DNA of 28,060 nt from a virus. The notes under the pieces are model-generated. The model was not told where the DNA came from. It saw nothing but the letters and a program-made list of their open reading frames with translations, and did not search any database. The number at the start of each line of letters is the position of its first letter. Position 1 is the first letter of the stretch. The stretch spans positions 1 through 28,060 of the IMG/VR virus record IMGVR_UViG_3300033153_006868; one strand, written 5' to 3'. Shown here piece by piece: positions 15,216-23,826 of this stretch. A program made the position numbers and the translations under genes.

Positions 15216-16295
15216 TTACGCAGCAAGTAACACGATACCGCAGTTCCCATCTTGGTCAGAACGAATCTGAGGAACCTGAATGGTCAGAACCTTGTACTTC
15301 GTGATAAACTTGCCTTCAGTCTGCCACTCAACATTCTGAATAGGCATACCCCTTACCAACCTAACAACGTCACTTGTCATCTGTACAAGTAGTACGTGAT
15401 TTGCTGTAAGGGTATCCACTACCTTAACGTCCTTGATTCCAGCTATCTTCAGAATTCTTTCTCTGATGGTAGTTCCTGGGGTCGTAGTATCGTAATCCTC
15501 ATCCAACACCGTTTCATATGCAGTTGGAATATACAGCATCCAAGGACCGTAATGTTTGGCATCAATACTGGCTTGTTTCATATCCAAAACATCTGTCAGA
15601 ATCTGAGCTGCTGTTTTCCCCGAAGCATCCCAGTTTGCGCTGAGAGTCACTTCGTTGATATCCGGATAATTGAGATAAGAATAAATCTTATTCCTGGATC
15701 TATCATCCTTGGTTCCCCAAGCATAATCGGTATCCGTAAACAGCATCGATTCCAATTTCTCATTGACCTTACGAGCTGCCCTTTCAGCAGAAGTAGTATC
15801 CAGAGGATTACCCAACTTCCTACTGGCCTCAAGTACCCTGGCATTGATTTCATAATCCACATGAATTATCGGAATTGGAAGGTAATTGGTCTGATAGACA
15901 GGACGATCCCCTCTACTTCGGGAAACTCCGTCCATCGTCAAATCAGCCTCCATCGCATTCGATACATCATGCCACTCAAGTACCGTGGTACCCATTGCAT
16001 TACCGAGGTCATACGTCAAACCATTTGCAATGAGATCCGCAACGCCATTCAAGCGAGTCTCACTCACCTTGAGAACGGCATCATCCAATTGTTTCCACTC
16101 ATCTCTACGCAGCGTGGCGGCATTCACCTGCACAGCTTTGTAGTTTTTGGGATTCTTTATATCCCCGCCTGTATAGGCACGTCCATCTTTACCAAGCCAT
16201 GGACGCATACTACCAGGGTTCAATCTTCCTTCCCCTGCCATATACGCTGCCACATCACCATGCACCTGTCCATTTCTCAATATTACATCGATCAT
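15216..16295 (-). CDS. Major capsid protein (HK97 fold, encapsulin-like group)
   Basis: A 359-residue protein placed after the decoration protein, with a strong GGAGGTAAATGACAA ribosome site. Segments resemble encapsulin/Linocin-like and related HK97-fold capsid proteins: TTVLEWHDVSNAMEADLTMD, NYLPIPIIHVDYEINARVL and SAERAARKVNEKLESMLFTD. Later come a GPWMLYIPTAYETVLDEDY segment, then ILKIAGIKDVKVVDTLTANHVLLVQMTSDVVRL and a final beta strand KYKVLTIQVPQIRSDQDGN. The A-A-R-x-V-x-x-x-x-x-x-L-F-x-G/D element and the I-P-x-x-Y-x-x-x-L-D-x-D-Y motif fit shell-forming proteins. No protease propeptide is obvious: the scaffold is provided by the nested gene upstream, and the N-terminus looks short. 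Confidence 0.85.
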   Translation of the reverse strand: MIDVILRNGQVHGDVAAYMAGEGRLNPGSMRPWLGKDGRAYTGGDIKNPKNYKAVQVNAATLRRDEWKQLDDAVLKVSETRLNGVADLIANGLTYDLGNAMGTTVLEWHDVSNAMEADLTMDGVSRSRGDRPVYQTNYLPIPIIHVDYEINARVLEASRKLGNPLDTTSAERAARKVNEKLESMLFTDTDYAWGTKDDRSRNKIYSYLNYPDINEVTLSANWDASGKTAAQILTDVLDMKQASIDAKHYGPWMLYIPTAYETVLDEDYDTTTPGTTIRERILKIAGIKDVKVVDTLTANHVLLVQMTSDVVRLVRGMPIQNVEWQTEGKFITKYKVLTIQVPQIRSDQDGNCGIVLLAA

Positions 16296-16319
16296 TTGTC
16301 ATTTACCTCCTCTTCATTG

Positions 16320-16778
16320 TTATACAACTCTGATTTTGATTCTGTCACTTGGATCTTCACCAGAAGAACCTGACATATCCAGATCCTCAAGTGCAACCCC
16401 AACTACAGAATCGGGATACGTAGCGCTTCCTGCAGATTCCGCATCAGCCTTCTGAAGATATCCATCTCCATGCGATTCCAGAATGTCACCAGTCGACACA
16501 TTCTCACCATCAGCGAGAAAAGCATACACCTGATCACCTCTACCGGCAATCCAGCACTGTACTTGATCTCCCGCAGCATAGTCGTCGTCAATCCCATCAC
16601 CCTCCAACTCATTTTCGAGGGCGAACATCTTCTCTGCAAACTGCCCAGCACTACTGTGCTTCTGCACCTTTCCCGCACTGGTCAACTCAATCAGCATCCC
16701 AGGGGTGATTGCTGCAGCAGCCTCATACTCTTCTATGACATCAGAGTATTTCTTCAACTTGATCGTATTTTTTGCCAT
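16320..16778 (-). CDS. Capsid decoration protein (DUF2190-like)
   Basis: A 152-residue, Gly/Ala/Asp-rich beta protein between protease/scaffold and capsid genes. The layout (EEYEAAAAITPGMLIELTSAGKV, ENELEGDGIDDDYAAGDQVQ, ENVSTGDILESHGDGYLQ, SVVGVALEDLDMSG, KIRVV end) is that of DUF2190-type or related capsid decoration proteins. In these, P-G-x-L-V-x-L, A-G-D-x-V and V-x-x-G-x-x-L turns define small beta barrels. Such proteins stabilise the expanded shell by binding on its outside. The ribosome site AGGAGGTTTAGGCG supports strong expression. Decoration function is inferred from position and pattern. Confidence 0.78.
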   Translation of the reverse strand: MAKNTIKLKKYSDVIEEYEAAAAITPGMLIELTSAGKVQKHSSAGQFAEKMFALENELEGDGIDDDYAAGDQVQCWIAGRGDQVYAFLADGENVSTGDILESHGDGYLQKADAESAGSATYPDSVVGVALEDLDMSGSSGEDPSDRIKIRVV

Positions 16779-16803
16779 CGCCTAAACCTCCTATAATTCA
16801 TTG

Positions 16804-17376
16804 TTATTTTTTCTCTGCCTCAACTCCCGGTGGAAGAAGAATTTCCTCATCCGCATTCGTGGAGAATCCACCAGCAGCCCCTTCATAAGAAACAGGTTTC
16901 TTAATGGAATCCGCTGTTTTCTGCAGATCATCATCATCCTTTTTCTTCAGAGATTCTTCATCCCACACCTCATCTGCCTGATTGTCCAGAATATGCTGAA
17001 TCAACTCCTGTCTATGTGCAGTATACAGCTTCTGTCCATAATTGAACTGCTTCTTCAACTCATCAGGCAGAAGCTCCTCGAAAGTCTTAATATCAGAAAC
17101 CTTCTCCTTCAGAATCTTCATGGCGGCTTCCTCATTGACTTGGGGAGCCCCTTTCTTCAATTCTGCAATCTCGCTTTCCAAAGCAGTAATCTTTTCTTCC
17201 GCTTTCGCCTTATCCGCTTCTGCTGCTTCCTTTGCAGTAGTAGCTTCCGCATTTGTTTTGGCACAGGCAATCAACTTATCGACCTGTCCCTCTTCCAGTT
17301 TCTCCAACCACTCCTTATCATCCTCGGTGTATACCGAAGGAGCAATGGTCAGAAGCTCTTTTATTTTATCATTCAT
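16804..17376 (-). CDS. Nested scaffold protein from an internal in-frame start
   Basis: The ATG at 17376 (codon 328 of the protease gene) is preceded by AGGAGGT (17389-17383) with a 6-base gap. This is at least as good as the sites of the abundant structural genes. The product is 190 residues: MNDKIKELLTIAPSVYT, a coiled-coil region rich in Glu/Lys/Ala, and an acidic C-terminus. This is the same arrangement as lambda C/Nu3, where the scaffold starts inside the protease gene. The full-length form would bring the protease into the head through the shared scaffold part. The ribosome site itself is read as NIGGNT in the long protein. Confidence 0.8.
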   Translation of the reverse strand: MNDKIKELLTIAPSVYTEDDKEWLEKLEEGQVDKLIACAKTNAEATTAKEAAEADKAKAEEKITALESEIAELKKGAPQVNEEAAMKILKEKVSDIKTFEELLPDELKKQFNYGQKLYTAHRQELIQHILDNQADEVWDEESLKKKDDDDLQKTADSIKKPVSYEGAAGGFSTNADEEILLPPGVEAEKK

Positions 17377-18357
17377 TGTATTACCTCCTATGTTGTTCTT
17401 TGTGTTCTTCGTTCTTTTCATAGTTACTACCTTTTTATACTTTATCTCTTTTACCACCTCCTCTCCATCATTACCAAATTGTACCTCGCCGTCTTTGATT
17501 CCATACGTTCTCTTGTAATACTTCTCTTTTCCATTCGTCTCCTTTCTGTAGATAAATGTACCATCATCATAAACCTCTTCAAGATAATGCGTATCCGTAT
17601 CGTTGTCTAAGGAGTAAAGCTTGTCTCGAATCAGATTTATCGCCTCCAAAAGCCCTTCTGAGTTCACTCTTACTCCGCAACCATCTTGCCAACTACACGC
17701 CCCGGCAACTTCTGGCAACAATGCCAGATGATCCGGCCTGTAGTTTCTCGCAATAGCTATGTAATTCTCTCCGTTCCACTCACCAGGGGAAGGTTCATCA
17801 TCTGAGAATACTCCAACACTAACATCCAACGGCTTCTGCTGCATGATGTAAGCGTACGCCAATGGAGATAACTGCTTTAGTTTATCTACCTCCACCCAAA
17901 CTTCACCTTTCAATTTACCACCTTCCACCTTGCTGTTATACACTCTGCCGACTACCGACTGATCAATGACCTTTGGAGAGTTAGCAGATATCGGGTGTCC
18001 CCCCTCTTCCGGATGTCCTATCAATACTGGAATCCCATTCCACGCAGCGACAAACTTACTGAACTCATCTTGAGTATGAAGTAGCGGTCCCGCCGTCCCA
18101 TTATGGACACCTTCTACCAACATGACTACTGGAATGACAAGGTGTTTCTTCCCTTGATGCGTCTCAGTCCGAATTGTATAGTTATTCGTTGTTAATACAT
18201 CATATTGTTGATTCTTCATTTTGGCCCTCCACTGACTGTAACATACAGCTGCTCGCTGTTTGTTATCCGGATATTCCTTATTCATCAAATCATTTCCCAT
18301 GCACCTGGAAATGAAAGCATCCTGTTTTTCACCCTTACGTGGTTTTGGTAGAGGCAT
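16804..18357 (-). CDS. Prohead protease fused to scaffold (DUF2213-type protease)
   Basis: A 517-residue protein. Residues 1-45 are a basic segment (PLPKPRKGEKQDAFISRCM, QRAAVCYSQWRAK) often found ahead of phage proteases. Residues ~55-225 match the DUF2213 prohead protease group: GIPVLIGHPEEGGHP with H115, GRVYNSKVEGGKLKGEVWVE, PLDVSVGVFSDDE with S180, and RPDHLALLPEVAGAC with H210. A variable linker follows. From ~328 there is an acidic, coiled-coil-rich scaffold part (EAAEADKAKAEEKITALE) ending in an Asp/Lys-rich C-terminus. The protease would digest the internal scaffold during head maturation. An internal start at residue 328 with its own strong ribosome site makes the scaffold separately (see nested entry). 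Confidence 0.85.
   Translation of the reverse strand: MPLPKPRKGEKQDAFISRCMGNDLMNKEYPDNKQRAAVCYSQWRAKMKNQQYDVLTTNNYTIRTETHQGKKHLVIPVVMLVEGVHNGTAGPLLHTQDEFSKFVAAWNGIPVLIGHPEEGGHPISANSPKVIDQSVVGRVYNSKVEGGKLKGEVWVEVDKLKQLSPLAYAYIMQQKPLDVSVGVFSDDEPSPGEWNGENYIAIARNYRPDHLALLPEVAGACSWQDGCGVRVNSEGLLEAINLIRDKLYSLDNDTDTHYLEEVYDDGTFIYRKETNGKEKYYKRTYGIKDGEVQFGNDGEEVVKEIKYKKVVTMKRTKNTKNNIGGNTMNDKIKELLTIAPSVYTEDDKEWLEKLEEGQVDKLIACAKTNAEATTAKEAAEADKAKAEEKITALESEIAELKKGAPQVNEEAAMKILKEKVSDIKTFEELLPDELKKQFNYGQKLYTAHRQELIQHILDNQADEVWDEESLKKKDDDDLQKTADSIKKPVSYEGAAGGFSTNADEEILLPPGVEAEKK
17383..17389 (-). promoter_or_regulatory. Internal ribosome binding site for the nested scaffold
   Basis: AGGAGGT on the minus strand, six bases before the in-frame ATG at 17376. 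It sits within the open protease frame, so its strength is unlikely to be chance. Confidence 0.8.
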
Positions 18358-18401
18358 CGCTTACTCCTATAACGATATTGTTTTGGTTTTCATTCTAAAC
18401 C

Positions 18402-20720
18402 TCATGGCATTTTCTCGACAAGATCGAGATCAATGAAAGTTACCTCGGACTCCCCTGGAGCACCCATCATCCTACAAAATCCTCCAAGAGGTTTCTTATT
18501 CGTAGCTAACATATCATCTACCTTCATTGTATGTTCAACTTTGATGTGTCCTGCCCCTCCCGTCCATGCTCCAGCAGGATTCTTTGTCCAGCTTTGAATT
18601 GGAGTATCAATAGACCCCCCACGATACACCATATAAGGTTTCTCTTCATATTCCCACTTTATTGTTTCCCAGAAATCATCAAAATTATCAATTCCCTGTT
18701 CTGCAGCTTCCTTACGATAAAAATCCTCCCACCAGTCTTCACACTCTTTTCGTGCACGTTCAAGACGTAAACTTTTTCCTCTCTTCCATTCCAAGTATGC
18801 CTTCTCTTCCATATCAGCGGAACATCGTAAAACAGATCCAACTGCGCTATCTTTATCCAAAAAATGCTTTACAATCTCTTGATCTGCTTTCTTCTGTATA
18901 CCTCCCGTAAGACCATGAGCCCGTAATAATGCACTCGCTTCTCGTATGGCCTCAGTGGAATGCCCAAGACGACGAAATTCCACGTTCCATTCCGGTCCTG
19001 CCAAAAGATTCAAAGGATCATATTGCTCATGTATTCTTGTCTTGATTGATACTGGAATTTCAAATCGCTCAATAGCGGCACCTTTTGGCGCCTCCGGGAG
19101 TTTGGGAAGTTTAGCTGGTGGTGCCATATCAACTTCTTTCACAACTAACTTAGTCAGTGGAATTTTCTTACCATGGAAATAACTATCAAACATGATTTGC
19201 TTTGATGAAACTACCCGAAACTGCGCCCCTGCCTGTTGTATTACCTCTTTTTCCACCTCAAAATTACCTAATCCAATTTTCTCTATGTCCACAAATTTAA
19301 CTATATTATTTCTTTTTGAAACAAACTCTATCAAATACCCACCCTCATTCGCAAAACTACTCATGCCTTGTATATCTTTAGTCCAAGACTCTTTCGTAAG
19401 AAAAGAAAAAGAATTATCTTTTATCTTAACTTGCCCACGATGTGCAAACTTGAAAACCTTCCCTTCATAGTTAGCAGAACCATTGATTAATCTATTCATT
19501 GATGCATATTGTTTTTCTGCAATCGCGCGTTTTCTACTCTGTAAAATATCATTTCCTGTAAATTCAAAAGTATCCGCTTTTCCAACATCTGCATATTGAT
19601 AATACCGAGTATATTCTTTCCCTTGTTTCCAATCAGCCACAGCCTCATGAATTCGGATACGTTCTGCTTCTTCTAAATTATCAATGAACTGTTTTGGAGA
19701 AGGTAATTCTTTTGGAACTTCAGGCACCTTCCCCACTTTCTTTTCTTCCTCCTTCTTCACGGGGATTGCTACACATCGACAATTTGGGTGGAGAGGTATC
19801 ATATTCTGTATTTCATTCAGACTGAATACCTTACCTTCCAACGCTGCACACTCAGGGCATACCTTGTATCCGGCCGTCACCCACTCCGCTTTGACCTTTA
19901 CTCCTTCAACCGCCCAATTTTTCATCTCTTGGATGTTTCCCTGATGATGAGCCCGTATCACCTCGGTTCTTGCTAAAGTCCGTGCTCTCCTCTCCGCTGG
20001 AATGAACCTCCCCAGTGTGTCTGTTATTCCAAGATCTCCTACCGGTCCTGATATTGTTCTGGTTAGTAATTTTGCAAGCTCCCTTGGATTCTTTCCATCT
20101 GCAATCCCTTGTGTGAGCACTCGGCTTATCTGAGTGTCCATCTGACTGGTGATGCCTTTTAACTCCTGAAAAACACGAGTGTACAACACCCCTACCCGAT
20201 CCATATGGAAGGGAGTTGACATGCTCGCTGATATTCCACCAGTCTCTGATAAGGGAGGGACTTTATACCCAGCCCCTTTCATTTCCATCCGCGCCCGAAT
20301 GACACCTCGTTGATATGAATCCTTGATGTACTTGTTTGTCCATGCTGTTTCGATGGGAGTTCCTATCTGTTGCATTGTCCCTACTTCAAGGATTCCCTTT
20401 GCCTCCTGCCCCTGTAACCAATTCATAAAAGCATTGACTTTCTGTTCAGACCGAGGAAACGCAAACGCCTTTCTACCCGGTAGGGAGAAATCAGGAGCTG
20501 CTAATGTTACCACCTTGAACTCTTTGTCGAGCATACCAAAACAATCTTGCTCTATGATAGCCCTACGGATTATTCCTCTCAACGCCCTGAACCGTTTATT
20601 CAAATCACGAACAAAAGCATTTCGTAGGTGAGTTGTCCTTGTCGGGTCGTACCGAGAGACAGCAGTCGCTTTCTCTTTCTGGGTAATGATCGTATCTATC
20701 TTTCTGGCTGGTAATGCCAT
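18402..20720 (-). CDS. Minor head protein, SPP1 gp7-like, with two ADP-ribosyltransferase-like C-terminal regions
   Basis: The protein has 772 residues from the ATG at 20720 (MALPARKID), one base after the portal stop; a TTG further upstream would read through the portal tail and is less likely. Residues ~250-320 are the head morphogenesis (Mu F / SPP1 gp7) core: RARTLARTEVIRAHHQGN, CPECAALEGKVF and LHPNCRCVAIPV. Residues ~375-535 look ART-like: KFAHRG near 426, FSFLTKESW, and EVEKEVIQQAGAQFRVV near 487. Residues ~690-772 again look ART-like: MVYRGGS, SWTKNPAGAW, DDMLATNKKP and PGESEVTFIDL with an E-x-E. gp7 proteins bind the portal and enter the host with the DNA in some phages. An ejected mono-ADP-ribosyltransferase is therefore plausible (inference). 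The ART calls rest on motif order only. Confidence 0.75.
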   Translation of the reverse strand: MALPARKIDTIITQKEKATAVSRYDPTRTTHLRNAFVRDLNKRFRALRGIIRRAIIEQDCFGMLDKEFKVVTLAAPDFSLPGRKAFAFPRSEQKVNAFMNWLQGQEAKGILEVGTMQQIGTPIETAWTNKYIKDSYQRGVIRARMEMKGAGYKVPPLSETGGISASMSTPFHMDRVGVLYTRVFQELKGITSQMDTQISRVLTQGIADGKNPRELAKLLTRTISGPVGDLGITDTLGRFIPAERRARTLARTEVIRAHHQGNIQEMKNWAVEGVKVKAEWVTAGYKVCPECAALEGKVFSLNEIQNMIPLHPNCRCVAIPVKKEEEKKVGKVPEVPKELPSPKQFIDNLEEAERIRIHEAVADWKQGKEYTRYYQYADVGKADTFEFTGNDILQSRKRAIAEKQYASMNRLINGSANYEGKVFKFAHRGQVKIKDNSFSFLTKESWTKDIQGMSSFANEGGYLIEFVSKRNNIVKFVDIEKIGLGNFEVEKEVIQQAGAQFRVVSSKQIMFDSYFHGKKIPLTKLVVKEVDMAPPAKLPKLPEAPKGAAIERFEIPVSIKTRIHEQYDPLNLLAGPEWNVEFRRLGHSTEAIREASALLRAHGLTGGIQKKADQEIVKHFLDKDSAVGSVLRCSADMEEKAYLEWKRGKSLRLERARKECEDWWEDFYRKEAAEQGIDNFDDFWETIKWEYEEKPYMVYRGGSIDTPIQSWTKNPAGAWTGGAGHIKVEHTMKVDDMLATNKKPLGGFCRMMGAPGESEVTFIDLDLVEKMP

Positions 20721-20721
20721 G

Positions 20722-22098
20722 TTATTCTTCTTCCTCCTCCTGCCCTTCTTCTTCAACTCCAGCTTCTTGCAGCTCTGTAATCATATCAACTTGATCCTGG
20801 TCAAATCCTAAGAAATACTTGTAGAAGGCTTCCGGAGGAACAATCGACTCTGCCGTAGGCTGAGCTGCATACTGATTAAGCGCCTTTGCTCTTATTTCCC
20901 CAACCTCCGCCTTTTCCTTATCCGATTTCTCAAACATCGGTTTCCAAACTATGGAGTATCCTTCTTCTTCATCTTTCACAGGGGGAAGAATACCAAACTC
21001 CTGACATTTCCGGATGAAAGGTCTGAGGATTGTTCCTTCAACATAATTCTCTCTCCTCCCTTGTATCAAGGAATACCATGAGGTGATGTCTTGAGTACTG
21101 GCAAGCTCCCCTCTTTCACTTCCTGTCAGTATCCTCTTCGGTATCCCTGTTTGAGCGCTTATCATCTGAATCTGAACATCGACATGCTCACTTGGGTTTG
21201 CCACCTGTGTTTCTAAGGCGGACAAATCTATTCCGGTACTGATCAGAAACCTTCGCAGATTATGTTCGTATTCATCCAACTGATCCTGAAGATCCTCCTC
21301 CTCATCAGAAGTCAACATGTAATCTTTATCCACCTTCCCTTTGTATCCAGGCCTTGCTCCTCTCCAAAACATCTCAGCGGAACCACCTACTAACTTCTCC
21401 AGATCGAACAATCTATTATATATAGGAAGCAATCGAGAAGCGCCTTTGACAGTTCCCTCCAGAAGCTCCCCTGCAACGTGGAGAATTCGAGAATGATGTA
21501 CCTGTAAACTTGTTGTCATATCAGAATCCGCCTGGGACAATTTCAATTCGTACATCACCGGCAAACCATATCGAGGATTCTGCGTATCAGTCTCCCACTG
21601 TACAATTGAAACACTCCCTTCACCCAGAGGACGTAAATATATCAATGGGGCGTTCTTTTCCGCAGGAGTCGCAAACTTTTCCTTGTTTGAAACATCACCT
21701 AATCCAAACAACAGAACGGCGTATTCCCCTATCCCTACAAGTTTATCTAACCGACACAGCTTCCCGATTACATCCAACCCCTCATCTTGAACCAAATTCT
21801 TCCAAGCCTTCTCCAGAGGGGTGTCTTCTTCCGTAGACTCTTGAATCAAGCATCCTCCCTGCCAGGAGGCATCTACCGGCTTATCAATCACCGCCCGAGC
21901 AATATCTTGCCTTTCGTAACGAACTGCGAAATCTCTGTAAGTAAGCGTTTTGGGGTATCCTAACGCCTCATAGATATCCCGATCAGTTCCGTACTGTTGG
22001 CCCAACTTTGCTGCAAGCTTTGCTCTGGACACTAATTCGGAAAGCGTCTTGATCCTATCAATCTGTGTTCGTAATTCTTCGGTACTTTTCTCAGACAT
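20722..22098 (-). CDS. Portal protein (DUF1073-type)
   Basis: A 458-residue portal protein that forms the dodecameric DNA gate at the head vertex. Features include YRDFAVRYERQDIARAVIDKPVDASWQGG near the N-terminus and KLCRLDKLVGIGEYAVLLFGLGD, then YGLPVMYELKL, QVHHSRILHVAGEL and GASRLLPIYNRLFDLEKLVGGSAEMFW. Later come MISAQTGIPKRILTGSERGELASTQDITSWYSLIQGRR (the clip/crown approach typical of DUF1073 portals) and an acidic Glu-rich C-terminus. Order after the large terminase and before the gp7-like protein agrees. The stop is followed after one base by the ATG of the minor head gene. Confidence 0.93.
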   Translation of the reverse strand: MSEKSTEELRTQIDRIKTLSELVSRAKLAAKLGQQYGTDRDIYEALGYPKTLTYRDFAVRYERQDIARAVIDKPVDASWQGGCLIQESTEEDTPLEKAWKNLVQDEGLDVIGKLCRLDKLVGIGEYAVLLFGLGDVSNKEKFATPAEKNAPLIYLRPLGEGSVSIVQWETDTQNPRYGLPVMYELKLSQADSDMTTSLQVHHSRILHVAGELLEGTVKGASRLLPIYNRLFDLEKLVGGSAEMFWRGARPGYKGKVDKDYMLTSDEEEDLQDQLDEYEHNLRRFLISTGIDLSALETQVANPSEHVDVQIQMISAQTGIPKRILTGSERGELASTQDITSWYSLIQGRRENYVEGTILRPFIRKCQEFGILPPVKDEEEGYSIVWKPMFEKSDKEKAEVGEIRAKALNQYAAQPTAESIVPPEAFYKYFLGFDQDQVDMITELQEAGVEEEGQEEEEE

Positions 22099-22110
22099 TA
22101 TTCAACCTTG

Positions 22111-22242
22111 TTACTTCTTTTTCTTTGGCGTAAGTTGTCGGCTTGTTCCTCTATTACCAACGCCACCGCCGGAACCATCCCTTCGGCGTTTACCTCCGCA
22201 AGCACCTCTACCCCCTCTTCCTGGGTTCCCTCTTCGAGCCAT
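22111..22242 (-). CDS. Small Gly/Arg-rich protein between terminase and portal (43 aa)
   Basis: A 43-residue frame: it starts MARRGNPGRGGRGACGG, then KRRRDGSGGGVGNRG, and ends QLTPKKKK. The ATG at 22242 has a near-perfect site (GAGGTGAT, 3 bases to the ATG) and begins 15 bases after the large terminase stop. It ends 12 bases before the portal start. Another frame here is longer (22098-22292) but would overlap the terminase end and lacks a ribosome site. The composition (Gly, Arg, Lys; one Cys; flexible) suggests a disordered, nucleic-acid-binding peptide. No family or function is recognised with certainty. Position and initiation signals are the main support. Confidence 0.78.
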   Translation of the reverse strand: MARRGNPGRGGRGACGGKRRRDGSGGGVGNRGTSRQLTPKKKK

Positions 22243-22257
22243 GATATCACCTCTTTT

Positions 22258-23826
22258 CTAACGTCTTCTACTACTAAACAACATTCCTGCACGTTTCTTT
22301 CTCACCAACTTGGAAAATGCCCCACTGGCACTATCCACCTGATCTTTGTACGTAGAGAATGGAAAGTTACGATGTTCCTCCTTGAAAGCGGTAATCCAAT
22401 CTCCCCGCAATAACATTACATTACCATTGTTGATCTGAACCGAATAGGGATCTGCCCTAAACACCTTATCACCTGTTGGCCTATCCCCAAACGCAGAGAA
22501 CCCCGCCAAATTAGTTATTGTAGCCTCCGCCGACTCCTTTCCTCCTGACCCAGGCTCCTGTTCTGTATACACCTGAACAGTTGTACCATCCGCTTCAGCG
22601 GTCTCTCTGATTATCTTTTCCCGTACTTCAGTCGACCACTGTCCTCTGACTACATCATGGACAATGAATTTACCATTTCGTAACGCAGACATCTTCGTAC
22701 CTACGGTGAATGCCCCTTTTCCATCTGAGGCCGCCTTATCCCAATATCGGACAGTCTTAATGAAATTCACCGGAGCTGGAAGTTGGTCTATTATCTGAAA
22801 GTGGTCAACTTTAAACATACCGCCTTCAGGAGGGGTGGGGGATTGTCCAACCTGTCCGGCGTATCCATACTGTCCTAAATCCGCCTCCATGTCCTTCAAT
22901 ACATTCCAACTCATACGTTCCGGGTCTAACAAATCGTCCACGTAGTTTTTTGCAAGGTTGTCTGGTTTCAGAGTTTTTCTGTAATTACGAATTTCTCCTG
23001 GTAAACTGATATGTCGAAGATTGGTTTTCTGTTTGGCAAGAAGGTGTCCAGATGGATCGTTTTCGTGAAGTCTTTGCATAATCATGATGGTAGGAGTGAT
23101 TTCCTTATCAATCTTCCTGGTAGATAATGTTTGATCCAACCACCTGTTCGCATTCGCAAGTTCTACCTCACTCACGGCCTTGTTCGGATCAAGAGGATCA
23201 TCCACCAACAGTATGTGTCCATGAAATCCCGTCAATGTCCCTCCCACAGATGTACTGTATCTATTACCACCCAGTTTCATAGTACCATCAGGCATCACCT
23301 TTATAATTCTAAAGTTTGATTTCGTATCCTTATCCTGTTTAATCGATAACTCCGGGAAAATATTAGCAAATTTGGTAGAACGGATTAAATCTCTACTGTA
23401 TTCTGCAGACTCCAATGACAATGCTGACGAATAGGAAGCAGTAATGAATCGCATCCAGTGCCAATTAATCCAACACCATACTGGAAACATTATTATGAAA
23501 GTTGTTGTTTTAGTTGTACCTGGAGGGACATTGACAATCAGGTCATGTTTCTTTGGTTTGTTCTGTGCCACCCTTTCTGCTATGGTTTGTAATTCATCAC
23601 AGAACAGTTTGAGGTGCCAATTTGGTTTGAATGTATCATTAGAAACTTCGTTCCAGAATTCTTGCATGAAGAAATAGAGAGAACGTTTACAGAGAATCGC
23701 GGTAGCTTCATTGTAAAGAGGAGCGACCATAGAAAGAGGTGTTTCAGAAACGGTGAATTTGGTCCTCCGTAAAGACCTAACATCACCATACTGATTATTC
23801 TTCTGTAGGGGAGTCGTTTGTAACAT
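22258..23826 (-). CDS. Terminase large subunit (ATPase-nuclease)
   Basis: A 522-residue packaging motor. The ATPase domain holds a Walker A-type VPPGTTKTT at 100-108, a Walker B-like HILLVDDPLDP near 205-212 and a coupling segment (IMIMQRLHENDPSGHL). The nuclease domain carries VRYWDKAASD near 360, with the first catalytic Asp, and later acidic patches such as YTEQEPGSGGKES. It pumps DNA into the prohead through the portal and cuts concatemers. The ATG at 23826 lies inside the end of the small subunit gene (32-base overlap), so it is probably translated by coupling; its own ribosome site is weak. The packaging type (cos or headful) cannot be decided from this sequence. Confidence 0.95.
   Translation of the reverse strand: MLQTTPLQKNNQYGDVRSLRRTKFTVSETPLSMVAPLYNEATAILCKRSLYFFMQEFWNEVSNDTFKPNWHLKLFCDELQTIAERVAQNKPKKHDLIVNVPPGTTKTTTFIIMFPVWCWINWHWMRFITASYSSALSLESAEYSRDLIRSTKFANIFPELSIKQDKDTKSNFRIIKVMPDGTMKLGGNRYSTSVGGTLTGFHGHILLVDDPLDPNKAVSEVELANANRWLDQTLSTRKIDKEITPTIMIMQRLHENDPSGHLLAKQKTNLRHISLPGEIRNYRKTLKPDNLAKNYVDDLLDPERMSWNVLKDMEADLGQYGYAGQVGQSPTPPEGGMFKVDHFQIIDQLPAPVNFIKTVRYWDKAASDGKGAFTVGTKMSALRNGKFIVHDVVRGQWSTEVREKIIRETAEADGTTVQVYTEQEPGSGGKESAEATITNLAGFSAFGDRPTGDKVFRADPYSVQINNGNVMLLRGDWITAFKEEHRNFPFSTYKDQVDSASGAFSKLVRKKRAGMLFSSRRR

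Noticed and set aside
15396-16373. Long plus-strand frame (325 codons) opposite the major capsid gene
   Set aside because: Low-complexity, Ile/His/Ser-rich product with no ribosome site, lying entirely antisense to a well-supported capsid gene.
16801-17610. Plus-strand frame (269 codons), Leu/Phe/Ile-rich, resembling a membrane protein
   Set aside because: It is the antisense reading of the Glu/Lys-rich scaffold part; hydrophobic shadows are expected opposite such codons.
20721-20756. Upstream TTG start adding MKKKGRRRKKNN to the minor head protein
   Set aside because: The extra residues are the out-of-frame reading of the portal Glu-rich tail; the ATG at 20720 directly follows the portal stop.
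22098-22292. 64-codon minus-strand frame between terminase and portal
   Set aside because: It overlaps the terminase end, has no ribosome site and has a less plausible start than the 43-residue frame in another phase.
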